Shown here piece by piece: positions 42,600-53,334 of a stretch of 64,000 nt of DNA. The stretch is from contig JAKSXM010000007.1 of the NCBI GenBank assembly GCA_022575985.1, positions 35,838,501 to 35,902,500 on the forward strand. Reading direction: 5' to 3'. Numbering within the stretch: position 1 is the first letter of the stretch; each line of letters starts with the position of its first letter. The notes under the pieces are model-generated. The model saw nothing but the letters and a program-made list of their open reading frames with translations, was not told the DNA's origin and searched no databases. This DNA is from Anagrus nilaparvatae (taxonomy: Eukaryota > Arthropoda > Insecta > Hymenoptera > Mymaridae). Position numbers and translations under genes: made by a program.

Positions 42600-42859
42600 A
42601 ATAAAGGATATTGTGATGTAGGATTAACACAATAAATACACAGTAGAATTAATTAAATAAAGAGTTTGAGCTTATTTATTAATTATAAAATATAAAATAC
42701 TTAGATACAAATATACCGGCGTGCTTAATGTGTGCGCGGCAACATGTCAAGGAAGACTGACTAGAAAAGGGGGAGAATGCAAGTAGCGCGGGCTACCTTA
42801 CTCATACATACACACTGCATACACATACAGGTTACAATTACTAAAATCATATTTTAATA
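42600..42859 (-). repeat. Copia 5' LTR
   Basis: Direct repeat of 38401-38661 with four transitions. On the minus strand it starts 'TATTAAAATATG' and ends 'CCTTTATTA' next to the primer site. Confidence 0.92.
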
Positions 42860-43202
42860 TTTTTAAAGTTTTTTCCTGTTTTTTAAACAGGAAATTTTGA
42901 ATTGCTAAAATATAGCAACTTTTACAGGCCTTAAAACTTAATAAAAATGATGTAAATACTATATATTTTTAAGTGTTGAATGTTGCTGGGCGATTTTACG
43001 ACATTTAAAAGCGCAAAAAGAAAAATAATATAATCGCTTTTTTAAATATATTAACGTTAAAATTAAATTTTTTATGCATCTTATAGTTTTTTTTATGATA
43101 TTTTTAATTAATTAAATATAAATTTATATTTAAAAACATATTTATTTTAATTTATTTATTGATTTATATTAATATTATTTTATATTTTTTGTATAATAAT
43201 TA

Positions 43203-43245
43203 GACGACTTGTTTCAGGAATAAATTCCCATCATCAGGTCTGTAT
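43203..43245 (-). ncRNA. Hammerhead-like motif, Penelope 3' region (a)
   Basis: Minus strand: 'AGAC' 'CUGAUGA', stem II 'GGGAA' UUUA 'UUCCU', 'GAAAC', 'AAGUC', 'GUCU'. 'AGAC/GUCU' gives a 4 bp stem I and the 'GUC' triplet is canonical. Stem III is minimal (A-U, C-G), as described for Penelope-type I hammerheads, which may work best as dimers. Confidence 0.6.
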
Positions 43246-43415
43246 TATAATTAAACTAAATTTATTTAAAACATTTGAATATGATATTGTATTTTTAGAT
43301 TATGTATGTATAGACTCACAATTATTTTATGACTAAAGTTTTTTTTAACTGTTGATACTTTCCAAAGCTTTTCAGTCTATTCATTCTTCAGAGTGACTTC
43401 GTACTTAAATATTTT

Positions 43416-43453
43416 ACACTACGCGTTTCGGAATGGAGAATCCCATCATCAGG
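43416..43453 (-). ncRNA. Hammerhead-like motif, Penelope 3' region (b)
   Basis: Minus strand: 'CUGAUGA', U, stem II 'GGGAU' UCUCC 'AUUCC', 'GAAAC', then 'GCGUAGUGUA'. Stem III could be 'ACG/UGU'. Stem I pairs poorly, so this copy may be inactive. Confidence 0.5.
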
Positions 43454-43860
43454 TTATCATCATTATTTGTCAGACGTTTGAAATATAAATATAACGATTA
43501 CAAATTTCTAAAAACTAATTATTTATTAAATTTTAATGCTCTTTTTCTTTGAGTTTTTCCATATATACACTATATTACACTTATTATCACACTTATTTTT
43601 CATATTTTACACTGCTTCTATTTTATTTTACTTTAATTCTACCAAATTTTATTTAAATTTTTATATTTACCGGATTGTACACTGTTTAAAATTTTTATTA
43701 TTATAGTTTATTGTTCATTATTTACAGTGTATTTGTTATATTGTCATATAGAGAAATCGTTTTAAATTGTAATTTATCATTCAATAGGGGTGTATCGTTG
43801 TTTTTAAGTGTCTTGTATATTTCATATTCTTCTAATACATTCATATAATTTCCTTTTTTG

Positions 43861-44118
43861 TCATAAATATGCAGGTATTAAAAAATCATAAAAATATTTA
43901 TTTTTATATTCGTGATTGGTTGTTATCAGATATTTTGCAAAATTCAATTGTATTATTGTGTTTTTTATAATGTTTTTTGGTGGTAAATGCTCAGTATACC
44001 TGGTATAAAAATCTAGCTGTTTGTCCCATATATATATTGAGCTACAATCACATACCATTTGAATATATAAATTACAAATTTTAATATATTTTAATATATA
44101 AAATGGTATGTGATACAA
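43861..44118 (-). pseudogene. GIY-YIG nuclease remnant (Penelope-like)
   Basis: 'MVCDCSSIYIWDKQLDFYTRYTEHL' split over the GIY-YIG core, matching 'MVCDCGSIYVEQTSRDF' in the plus-strand arm at 44569. The Gly of the second motif half is changed to Trp. It ends in 'FYDFLIPAYL'. Confidence 0.75.
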
Positions 44119-44643
44119 TATATAACCTGCTTTTTTTGCTCAAAATTTATAGAAAACCAACCACAACAGACTCAACTATACATACAAATTCAAATCATCC
44201 ATATTCACAAAAAATGTCAGCATACAATACATTACAGGCTCTTAAAAATACTAAAAACGATTTTAATGATGAAGTATACCCAATTAAGCACATTGCAGTA
44301 AGAAACGGATATAATAGTTCCAATATAGACAAACTAGGCATCGTAAGAAAATTGCTAATAAAAATAACACAAGTGATAAAAACAATGCAGCATAAATTAA
44401 TGAAATTAAATACATATCAATGGAAACTATTTGTCTAATATATTATTTCGTGCTTTTAAGAAGCACGTTGTAACAATTAGTTTCAATACTGACAACAAAA
44501 TAGTGAAAATATCAAACCCAAAAAACAATAATATAGAGACAATAGCAAAAAAAGCAGGTATATATAAAATGGTATGTGATTGTGGCTCAATATATGTAGA
44601 ACAAACATCTAGAGATTTTTTACCAGGTATACTGAGCATTTAA
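44103..44643 (+). pseudogene. Penelope-like RT C-terminus and GIY-YIG start
   Basis: 'KIYRKPTTTDSTIHTNSNHP' and 'YSQKMSAYNTL' are the block after the RT palm of Penelope-like proteins. Then 'EVYPIKHIAVRNGYNSSNIDKL', a frameshift near 44430, 'MSNILFRAFKKH' and 'AGIYKMVCDCGSIYVEQTSRDF'. The nuclease is then truncated by a small deletion at 44625-44640. Confidence 0.8.
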
Positions 44644-44748
44644 ATTTTTATGATTTTTTAATACCTATGCATATGCATGACAAAAAAGGAAATTATATAA
44701 ATGTATTAGAAGAATATGTATATAAATATAAATATAAATATAAATATA

Positions 44749-45790
44749 CTAGATTACCGCGAACATGTGTGAGACTGAGCGAAGCCACTAAAAATTTATA
44801 GATTTATCTAATAATTCCTTATAAACCATAAAATTCTGATTTCTTATAAAAAAATAATTTAAAAGATAAGTAATAATTTTATTATTAATAATAAAAGTAA
44901 TTTCATTTCATATTTATATGATTTAGTATAGAAATAATTTTAATTTTAATTCGAATAAGATGACATAAGTAGAATTTGTGTTCTGTTGCATTGTATTTTA
45001 TTATGCGTCCATGTACGGGTTAGTGGAGTTATTGGAAAAAGATTTTTTATATAAATATGGTCCTCAGTCATTGTCAAATTCTATCATGATTCCTTCAGGT
45101 AATTGCGGCCGTAAATCATTGTCAGAATAAATTATTTCTATGACATACCCTAAAGTACTATTGATTAAACCTCCAGCAGTCCATAAGTTTGTCCATACAT
45201 AACACGACAATTTTTAGATAAGTATAGGATATTTTGTAATCCTGAAGCTTTTTTATCCAAACAACGAATGACTATATTAGGTACATTTGTACTTATAATG
45301 CGAGCTACTGGGTTTCCTGTGTTTTTTAAATACTTTTCAAGTTTTCATTATGTGCATCTACTTGTGTGCATTTCGGGTATAAGTGTATAGCATACTGAAA
45401 TAAATTTAATTTATTTTTTGGTATTATATTTTGCCGTCTATTGTATGATGCTTCATAATTTTCCTGTGAGATTTTCAGTATTGGCAATTTCATCTAATAA
45501 TTTAGAACATGGCATTTGCTTACCATCTTGTCAGTGTGCATTTTGTAAACATAAATATTTCTGAAACTCTTTAAAAATAAGTTTTCACTGTGATTGCATT
45601 TTATTAGTATATTTTCTTGTAGTAAATATTGCTGCAGCTCTGTACGGGTGTTAATTGGTTATAGCTACTAAATAGTTCATCAATTTCGTTAGACAAAATT
45701 TCTCTACACCGTGATTCTATTTGGTATAAAGTGCGTAATTCTTTTAATGACATTTCGTCATTTATCAAAAATTTAAAATTTTTTTAATCA
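44749..45790 (-). pseudogene. Helitron helicase (Pif1-like) C-terminal relic with 3' end
   Basis: The minus strand, in mixed frames, gives 'FKEFQKYL', 'MPCSKLLDEIA', 'RIISTNVPNI'-like readings and, best, 'TNLWTAGGLINSTLGYVIEIIYSDND' then 'LPEGIMIEFDND' (45195-45065), the conserved C-terminal part of Pif1-type helicases found in Helitrons and cellular Pif1. The minus strand then ends in CTAG|T at 44752-44749, a Helitron-type 3' end. Many stops. The Rep domain and 5' end are not visible. Confidence 0.6.
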
Positions 45791-46002
45791 GATTGTAATT
45801 TTTCTAATTACATTAATTTAATGTTCGCCATATTTTTCAATATAAGTATCAGTAACGATCTCTACGAACAAATATAATAATATTATATTTCAAAGATTCA
45901 TCAGGCATTTTCATGCTATTAATTTTATTAAAATTTTTTTGTTATAATTTTAAAAAAATTATTTAAATTTTTTAATTGATGTTAAATAATTTTTTAAGAG
46001 AA

Positions 46003-46300
46003 ATTAATTAATAATTTAAGTTAAAAAAGTGGTTTTGAATGAAAAATATTATCTATAAATTTGTCTCGAGCGGGATTTGATAGTTATCATAAATTTGGCA
46101 CTAGATCTAAAAAGCCTCCTGAATGAAAGAAATTGATTCTGATTGTCTCCTGTGGTGTCCGCTCGCGACTGCTTGTTGGTACAGCCTTGATCCGGCAAAC
46201 CAAAGGTCGTGGGATCGAATCCTGCTCAAGACAAATTGATGGAAAATTTTTTTCATTCAAAACCACTTTTTTAAGTTAAATTATTAATTAATTTTTGTAA
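46003..46300. mobile_element. Inverted pair of tRNA-derived repeats
   Basis: Arms 46003-46074 and 46218-46293 are inverted copies ('AATTAATTAATAATTTAA', 'AAAAAAGTGGTTTTGAATGA', 'TTTGTCT(C/T)GAGC'). The right copy extends inwards into a tRNA-like head with a B-box-like 'GGGATCGAATCC' (46206-46219) and tRNA-like arms from about 46140. The left arm keeps only the 'GAGCGGGATTTGAT' end. This looks like a SINE with a partial inverted second copy. Confidence 0.55.
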
Positions 46301-47613
46301 TTTCGATTTGTTTACGCATATTCCTGCTTTTTGTAACATTCCATGACCCATTACGGTATTTAAATAAAAAAATCTGGAGCGATTCTTTTATCTTTATATT
46401 TTTTACTTATTATCACCACTTTTATTTCTCTAGTTTGTGAAAAGTCTGATATTCCTCGAGGAAAGAAATGCGGTAATGCACAATATATGTAACCTTCCGT
46501 TGTAAATTCATGGTTTATCTAGTTTAGATAAAATTAATTTTTGGTTTATCTTTATCTTTATCTCAAAAAAGCCATATTGGAAAATTGGACAATAGATTAT
46601 CTGAAAAACTAAATATTTTATTTATGAAAACTTTTTTTTCATAACAGTATTTTTTTCAACCTTAAAAACTCCTAAGTAATGTGAATAATTCTTTTTTATT
46701 TGTAAGTATCGAAAATTTCAATATCAAAATTTTAAAAAATGTAATTTTTTGATTAGAAATTAGTTTTTTCACTATTATTCTTAAATGTGCTTAAATGAGC
46801 TAAAAATTTAATTAATAATTTTTTTAGTTTAACTCTATTTCGAGGGGCAACTTATAAGAAAAGTTGGACACTAGCTACAAAAAATACCTTTATAAAATAT
46901 AATCTTACCCTTACAGGTGTATTCCACTCCTCTCAAATTTAAAAACTTTTTTATAATTTTTTTTATAAGTAGGGGGCAAGCAACCCCTGCGCGTTAAAGT
47001 GCACCAACCTCCGTAACTCACATTTCATGTTTATCGCAATAATACTGTGTCATAATTCATAAATAAAAACAATTGTACAGTAATATGTTGATTTCAAATA
47101 ACTTTTTTCATAATTTTAATAAACTATTATAATTTTGATTTTCATAATGTATCTCAGGAAAAACATATTTACAAAACCATAATGATTTAACGATTGAAGT
47201 TTTTCAAAATTACGAAACCCCCTTTCGATTTTGGGCAAAATAAAAATTGTCAAAAAAATCCTGTTTGCCCTTTTCATTAGCATCTTTTTTTATTAAAAAT
47301 CTTGTTTTATAAGGGATTTTTACCAATTAAAATGGATTTATGCGAATAAAACTAAAATTTCTAAAAATCCAATAATTTTAAAATTCCCTTAAATTCATTT
47401 TTGTCAGGTTTTTTGAGCTCTCTTAGTACAAAATTTTTCTTAGTACAAAAAACAAAAAAAATAAAAAACTAAAAATTCTGACATTTTTCTTTATATACAC
47501 GGATAAAAATTCAGTTGACTAGCGCATCCACTATTTTCTCTTGAATCGCAATCAGTATTTTGAACAACACTCTCACCAAAAGTCTCTGTTCTCACCCAAA
47601 TTAGAATGTACGC
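46301..47613. other. AT-rich, diverged repeats, no gene
   Basis: 46560-46700 resembles the 'CCTGGG...TTTTTC' repeats of 24990-25560 and 50690-50940. 47205-47440 is the first of four copies of a about 300 bp repeat whose others lie at 49680, 50030 and 50330. Nothing coding is recognised before 47614. Confidence 0.6.
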
Positions 47614-48483
47614 TTGAGAAAATTAGAATCGGGCGAATCCTACATTATGTGGTTTATGCGTGGAACTACTCAATTTAGGTTAGATTCTCGCCTAATTTTG
47701 TTTTATGTATACTCCATATTTTACTGTTCACATCGCAAGCTAACCTTTTGGCGTGGTAGTCAACTGATTTTTTATAAAAAAAAAAAAATAAAATTTTTAC
47801 CAAACCCTTTACCAGCACAAGAGCCAGTTATTTTGAAGCCAGAAACCAAGATTTCTTGGAAATATGAGCCGATAAAGAACCTGTCAACAAGCGGAATTTA
47901 TTCCGAAAAAGAATTAGAAAACTAACAAAAAAGTATTTTGTTCCCAATGGAACGAGAATCGCTTTTAAATAGCATAGCGAAATCATTGAATGGCGAAACC
48001 TCAATACATCAAGACTTATTCAAAAATCTACTAACACAAAACTCCATATACACAATTCTAGATCACTTTTTCGACACAGTAAAAAAAGATTTTTGGGATT
48101 TCAGCCTGACATCAGCCGGAATATTAGGAATACTTTCCATATTCTACGTAATTAAATCAGTGTTATCAGCAATTCTAAATTTTTTCCAATTACATCAAAT
48201 ATATGGTTTCTCATTCTACTTATTAGGAGCAATTTTTACATCTGTCACAAATTTTCTAATACAACTTTCAAATTACGAAAATAAAAATAATCATTCAAAA
48301 GTCAACACGAATCCTATCATAGAATATCAAACTAAAAACGACGAAGTAAAAATTAACATGGAACAAAACAATCATAACAATCCAGTCTTCAACCCCCCTC
48401 CAGTACCTACCGAAGCCCCTTACATTGAACCCAAATCATATCATTCCTTCGACAAAAACTTTAAATTTTATAATAAACACTAA
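47614..48483 (+). pseudogene. Env-like glycoprotein, C-terminal part of an LTR element
   Basis: One frame with a single in-frame TAA at 47923-47925. After it are an amphipathic stretch, then two hydrophobic segments (about 48105-48165 and 48200-48265) and an Asn/Pro-rich tail ending at 48483. Position just before a polypurine tract and LTR, plus membrane segments, suggest the C-terminus of an envelope-like protein as in env-bearing insect retroelements. The viral source family was not identified. Missing its N-terminal part and interrupted, so non-functional. Confidence 0.5.
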
Positions 48484-49044
48484 TCACATTATTATTTCAA
48501 CATATCAATTTTATTTTTCAATTCTTCTAACTTGATTTTCCAAAATCAAACCTTTTGTCAGTTTTAAAATAATTTATTATAAAACTCCCAAAACTTAAGC
48601 GGGGAGGAATACCTGAGTAAGGGTACCTTAGGAAGGGAACCTTACACAATTTGAATTAATACAACAAAATAATAAAATTTTTGTAAATAGTTATTAATAA
48701 AAAGTTTTTATAAAAAATTATTATTATAAAAAATTGTTATAAAAAAAATAATTATTATAAAATTTTCGCTAACATTATCTTTTAAGAAAATATATATATA
48801 TAAGTTACTAACAATACATAAAATAAATTCTTGTAAAATAAAAACACTGTAATTTTGCAACGCAAGATAAACTTACAGGTCAATACACTCTAATAAATGT
48901 AAAAATCACATAATAAATTGAATTAGCAAATAAGACAAATTTGTAACTACTAATACTGAATAGAATAAGTAAATATTATATCTGGTTACCGAACCAGATT
49001 CAAAATAAAAACTAACAATTTTATTTAGAAACTAGGGGTGGAGA

Positions 49045-49484
49045 TGTTATGCAATAACTAACAAAAAAATAATAAATAATTAATAATAATTTATAAACAA
49101 TTAATAATAAATAGTAAACTATTACTTAAGATAATATTTATAAATAAAAAATGTAAATACTATTTAAGCTTATTAATCAAATAGGAAATATTTTAGATTA
49201 AGAAATAATAACATAATATTAAGAAATTATAACATAAGTTAAGAAAGAATAGTTTATTATTACGTAAAATATAACATAAGATTATGTAATAAATAAATAG
49301 TTTAGGAAACAATAATATTTATATTTTGAATATTTAAAATAACTTAAATAAGGAATCATTAGTATATAAGAACATTAAAATTGTAAGACGACAGTCAGTT
49401 AAGATAAATCTCGGGACGTACACCTTAAACCGATTTTATAATAAATTTAAGTTTTATCTAAATTCTGTGTGTGTATTTATTTCA
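49045..49484 (+). mobile_element. 3' LTR of env-bearing retroelement
   Basis: Preceded by polypurine tract 'ACTAGGGGTGGAGA' (49031-49044). Starts 'TGTTATGC' and ends 'TTTATTTCA'. It holds a TATA box ('GTATATAAG', 49362-49370), an arthropod-type initiator 'TCAGTT' about 30 nt later (49395-49400), and an AATAAA-like 'TAATAAATT' (49440). No matching 5' LTR in the window. Confidence 0.65.
49362..49400 (+). promoter_or_regulatory. TATA box + initiator in LTR
   Basis: 'TATATAAG' is followed 25-32 nt later by 'TCAGTT', the arthropod Inr consensus. It would start transcription inside the LTR. Confidence 0.6.
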
Positions 49485-51129
49485 AGGCCTCCTTGTATCC
49501 AGTATGAGTAAGTACATATACTCCATTCTATAAAATAAATGATTATTCAGCAATCTTATATAAATTATTAACCTCAGTACAATAATAAATATGCTTGCGA
49601 TACATTTTTAAAGTAGTAATACTATATTCATTCATTAAAAATATTTAATAAATTATTTATGTTCAATATGAACATAACACCGTGTACCCTTATCAATTTT
49701 GGTGAAAATGAAAATTGTCAAAAAATTCCAGTTTGTACATTTCAGCAGAAATTTTTTAATCAGAAAACTTGTTTTATAAGGCATTTCAACCAATTAAAAT
49801 GGTTTTGTTCCAATAACCAAAGTTTCAAAAAATCAACAAATCTTTAAACCGTATTAAATCAATACATATCAGTTTTTTTGAGCTCTCTGACCCAGAAAAC
49901 CATATTGAAATAAGTTTTTAAATGTTCCAAATTTCTTTTTTTACAAAACATTTAAAAATTAAAAAAAAAACCTTTTTCGGTACCAAATAAAAACTAATTT
50001 AAAAAAAAATGTTCATGATTTTTCATTTATAACCCTTTTGATTTTGGTGAAAATAAAAATGGTCAAAAAATTCCAGTTTCTCCATTTCAGTATCACTTTT
50101 GTTATAAAAAAACTTCTTTTATAAGGCATTTTGATCAATTAAAATGGTTTTGTGCAAATAAAACCAAAATTTCAAAAAATCAAAATATTTTAAAATTAAT
50201 TTACATCTATTTATATCATGTTTTTTGAGCTCTCTGACTCAATGAACCAATTTAAGTTTTTAACTGTATCAAACCTTTTTTAGTACAAAACAACTAAAAA
50301 GTTTTTAAAAAAATATTTGAAATTTTTTCATATACCCCTTTTGATTTTGGCCGAAATAAAAATAGTCAAAAAAATTCATTCAATTTCATTCCCCTACCTA
50401 TTTCATCAGCACTTTTTTTTAATAAAGTTTTCTAATGAAAACTTGGTTAATAATCAATTCAAAGATTCGAGCAAAAATTTTATTTTTTATATTATATTTT
50501 ATTCGAACAAAACCAAAATTTCTAATAGATAATTTAAAATTTGTAAATCTAATTTAATCCATTTATATCAAGTTTTTGCAAATCTCTAACTCTTTGAACC
50601 ATATTGATTTTTAGCTGTTTCAAATAGGTTAATAAGAAAGTTTTTCTGAGTAAAAATTTTCATATTTTTATTACAGCATATTTTCTGATTTTCCAACATA
50701 GTCGATAAAAAACACGTTTTAGGAATATCGAACAATAGTTTCATGAAATATTTTGTTAATGAAAACTTTTTTTTAGACTTTGAAAACCCCTGGGTAATGT
50801 AAAAATTTATTTTTTTCTCTTGTTTAATTCTCTGTTTTTGAAAATCGGAAAAGAAATATGCTGGGGTAAAAAAATCAAAAATTTTATTCATAAAAATGTT
50901 TTTATTAACCTCGAAAACCCTTACGTAATGTGAAAAATTCTTTTTTATTTGTAAGTATCGAAACTTTCAGTATCAAAATTTTAAAAAATGTAATTTTTTT
51001 ACGAGGAGTTAGTTTATTTGCTATTATACTTAAATATTAATATATCAAGCGTATTAGCGTATCAAGTGAGCTACAAATTGAGCTTAGTCACCTTAATTAG
51101 AATAAGATATTATTTTACCTTAGTAATTT
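49485..51129. other. Diverged tandem repeats, no gene
   Basis: Three about 300-350 bp units (starting near 49680, 50030 and 50330) share 'GATTTTGG', 'AAAATGGTCAAAAAATTCCAG' (broken), 'TTATAAGGCATTT', 'CAATTAAAATGG' and 'TTTTTTGAGCTCTCTGAC'. A relative is at 47205. 50690-50940 belongs to the 'TTTTCCAA' repeat group. Confidence 0.7.
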
Positions 51130-51149
51130 ATCCGCCCTGAGAGTGACTT

Positions 51150-51204
51150 AAATATATTACACTACGCGTTTCGGAATTGAGAATTCCATCATCAGGTATA
51201 TTAT
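51150..51204 (-). ncRNA. Type I hammerhead candidate, Penelope 3' end
   Basis: Minus strand: stem I 'AAUAUA', C, 'CUGAUGA', U, stem II 'GGAAUU' CUC 'AAUUCC', 'GAAAC', 'GCGUAGUGUA', cleavage after GUA, A, 'UAUAUU'. Stem II is 6 bp, stem I 6 bp after one A.C mismatch next to the core, and stem III 3 bp (A-U, C-G, G.U). All three boxes are present, so this is the best type I candidate in the window. Confidence 0.6.
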
Positions 51205-51446
51205 TTGTCAGATGTTTAAAATATAAATATAAAATATAAATTTTATTTAAATTTTGTTATTTACCGGATTGTATACTGTTTAAAATTTTTATTATTATAG
51301 TGTATTTATTATATTATCATATAGAGAGTTCAATTTGAATTTTAATTTATCAAATTTTGTTACAGTTGATACTCGAGTGTAGAAATTAAATAGAAATAAA
51401 TTCTTGACCTTTTATCGAGTAAATTAATGGTGTTATTTGTTTTTAT

Positions 51447-51482
51447 TAACGTTTCGGTCTCTGATTGAGACCCTTATCAAAA
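51447..51482 (-). ncRNA. Degenerate hammerhead-like terminal motif
   Basis: Minus strand: 'UUGAUAAG', stem 'GGUCUC' AAUCA 'GAGACC', 'GAAACGUUAA'. Stem II and 'GAAAC' are intact but box 1 is changed from CUGAUGA, so cleavage is unlikely. This form is common at ends of Penelope-like elements. Confidence 0.55.
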
Positions 51483-51490
51483 TCTACAAA

Positions 51491-52153
51491 AATTAATAAT
51501 TACTTTAAATTTATAACTGATATTGATCTTACTTATAGTGTAATAATTATGGACATAAACATTCGGTGTGTGTAAAATTAAACCAAAAGTCGTAAAAAAT
51601 CTAAAATCTTGATATTCATGATTAAAAAATCTGTAAAAAAGATGCATGAAAATAACTTAACCTAATATGCTTCAATTGTTAAATTTGAATCTTACCATAA
51701 GTCATTATCATATTATTTTCAAATTATAAATATATTAATCCAAGAGAGGAAGTAAATTTTTTTGTAAAATGAAGCAGTAATTTGAGGCAAGTCAGATCAA
51801 CTTGAAACTTTTTGCAATTTGTCAAGAAAGGTGTCAAGTTCAGAAGTAAACAACTTTGGTTGGTTGCAATTAGTCCGAAATGTTGTAAAAAGTGGCCAAA
51901 AATAAATAAATATTTAATATCTCGGGAAATATTAAATGAATTTTGTTGAAAATAGGTACTAGGGGATTTTTTGGGTCGCTGATTACGATTTTAATGACAG
52001 AAATTTCTGAATTATCCTGTAAACAGTAAAAACTACCCTTTTTTAGGGGTTGTTTTTAAATGTTTTGGGATTTTTGCTAAAATTATCAAATAAATGCCAT
52101 TGTTTTAGAAAAATTAATGAAGATTTTTTTTTATTTTATTATGAACTGAAATT
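51491..52153. other. No gene seen
   Basis: AT-rich spacer leading into the tandem repeat. 51900-52090 already contains pieces of the downstream repeat (such as 'ACTACCCTTTTTTAGGGG'). Confidence 0.6.
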
Positions 52154-52800
52154 GAGATATAAGGTTTAATAATAGGGGGGTTAAAACTACCCCCAGAGTA
52201 TGAAAAAATACAAAAAATATGACCTCCTTATTTTTTTTGTATTTGGATCAATTTTTTGAAAATATTTTATCGTATATTTACTATAATGAAATTAATTACA
52301 CCCCTCCCCAGGGGGGGGGGGGTGAAAACTACCCCTAAATTTAACAAAAATACAAAAAATTAAAATGATTTGTTATTAAATTTTGTATGCCCTTTTTCGT
52401 TTTACAGCCGAAAAAGTAACAAGATTTGCAACCATGGGTGTAAAAATTACCCTACAATGTACAAAAAATTGATTATGGTCCGATATTGAGGAGATATAAG
52501 GTTTAATAATAGGGGAGTTAAAACCCAGAATAAGGAAAAATACAAAAAACATGAATTCATTATTTTTATTGTATTTGGATCAATTTTTCGAAAATATTTT
52601 GTCGTATATTTATTATTAAGAAATTAAATCAACCCCTCGCCAGGAGGGGGGGCAAAACTACTATAAATTTAAAAAAAATAAAAAAAAAGTTATTAAGTTT
52701 TTTTTGTTGCCCCTTTTTGTTTTACAGCCAAAAAATATTTGCAAACCTGGGGGTGAAAAGTACCCTAAAATGTAAAAAAAATTGAAAAAAGTCGTAATTA
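52154..52800. repeat. Tandem duplication, about 338 bp x 2, with G/C runs
   Basis: 'GAGATATAAGGTTTAATAAT' starts both units (52154 and 52491). Shared 'TGTATTTGGATCAATTTTT', 'GCCCCTTTTTGTTTTACAGCC'-type and 'GGGTG(A/T)AAA' blocks. The first unit holds a G run of about 12 (52312-52323). Confidence 0.88.
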
Positions 52801-53064
52801 AATTTTTTAAAGTCCCTAAATCAAAATTATTCAAAGTCCGTAAATGAAAATAATTTTACTTCTAAATCTGAACTCAAATAATTCTAAGTCTCTAAATTAA
52901 AATAATTCTAAGTTCATCCCCCCCCCCCAATAACGTGCCTAAAAAACCCCCTGCCTTTAAACATTTTTCGTGTAAAAATTTTCCGTTAAATTAAATATTT
53001 ACACGAAAAAAACACAAACCTTTGATTTTTGTACCTTTTTTATTACTTACTTAAGGTTTTACGG
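52801..53064. other. No gene; C-run and AT-rich DNA
   Basis: 'AAATAATTCTAAGTC' style short repeats (52840-52915) and a run of 9-10 C at 52918-52928. Confidence 0.6.
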
Positions 53065-53274
53065 CTAATTTACAGCTGAAAAAAGTCGGAATGGCCAATT
53101 TTTAAAATGCTGCCAAATTTGTAATTTCTGACGAAAATGGGTTTTATAAGTCTGAAAAATTTTATCACATTGTTCACATTCAATTTTATATATAACATTA
53201 GTTTTCTCACCCTTAGGTGTTCTATCTTTGGCTTTAATGACTAGGTTACTGTTATTATTTATGACAACACACAT
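53065..53274 (-). pseudogene. GIY-YIG fragment (Penelope-like)
   Basis: 'TNVIYKIECEQCDKIF' aligns with 'SNIVYKIDCKHCDKTY' of element 1, with the YIG half degraded ('IFQTYKTHFRQKLQ'). Upstream it keeps the Asn-rich linker. Truncated after about 69 codons. Confidence 0.75.
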
Positions 53275-53334
53275 TTAAAAAATTAAAATGATAAATTAAA
53301 GCAGAAACATCATAAGAAATTAGAATCAATAATA

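Larger units (their letters stand above)
38396..42864 (-). mobile_element. Ty1/copia retrotransposon with 5 bp target duplication
   Basis: Element 38401-42859 (4459 bp), flanked by TTTTT at 38396-38400 and 42860-42864. LTRs of 260-261 bp differ by four transitions (about 98.5% identical), so insertion is recent. The LTR ends read 'TATTA...TTATTA' rather than TG...CA. Order: 5' LTR (right), primer site, gag, protease, integrase, RT, RNase H, polypurine tract, 3' LTR (left), the copia order. Several frameshifts and stops make it non-autonomous. Confidence 0.93.
43195..44690 (+). mobile_element. Penelope-like element 2, head-to-head partial copies
   Basis: Left part (43195-44100) is the minus-strand 3' end of a Penelope-like element: decayed GIY-YIG frame plus 3' UTR with two hammerhead-like motifs. 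Right part (44100-44690) is plus-strand RT end and GIY-YIG start. Segments around 43840-43900 and 44640-44690 are inverted copies of each other, the same inverted-terminal design as in element 1. Sequence identity between arms is lower, so this one is older. Confidence 0.75.
51130..51490 (-). mobile_element. Solo Penelope-like 3' ends with terminal motifs
   Basis: 51133-51360 matches the 3' UTR of Penelope-like element 2 (43390-43790) in landmarks 'TTATTTGTCAGA', 'TTTACCGGATTGTA' and 'ATTATCATATAGAGA'. 51410-51490 is another Penelope-type end. No coding sequence adjoins them. Confidence 0.65.

Noticed and set aside
46130..46230. Functional tRNA gene
   Set aside because: Only the T-arm/B-box is convincing, the acceptor stem does not close and no Pol III terminator follows; better read as a tRNA-derived repeat.
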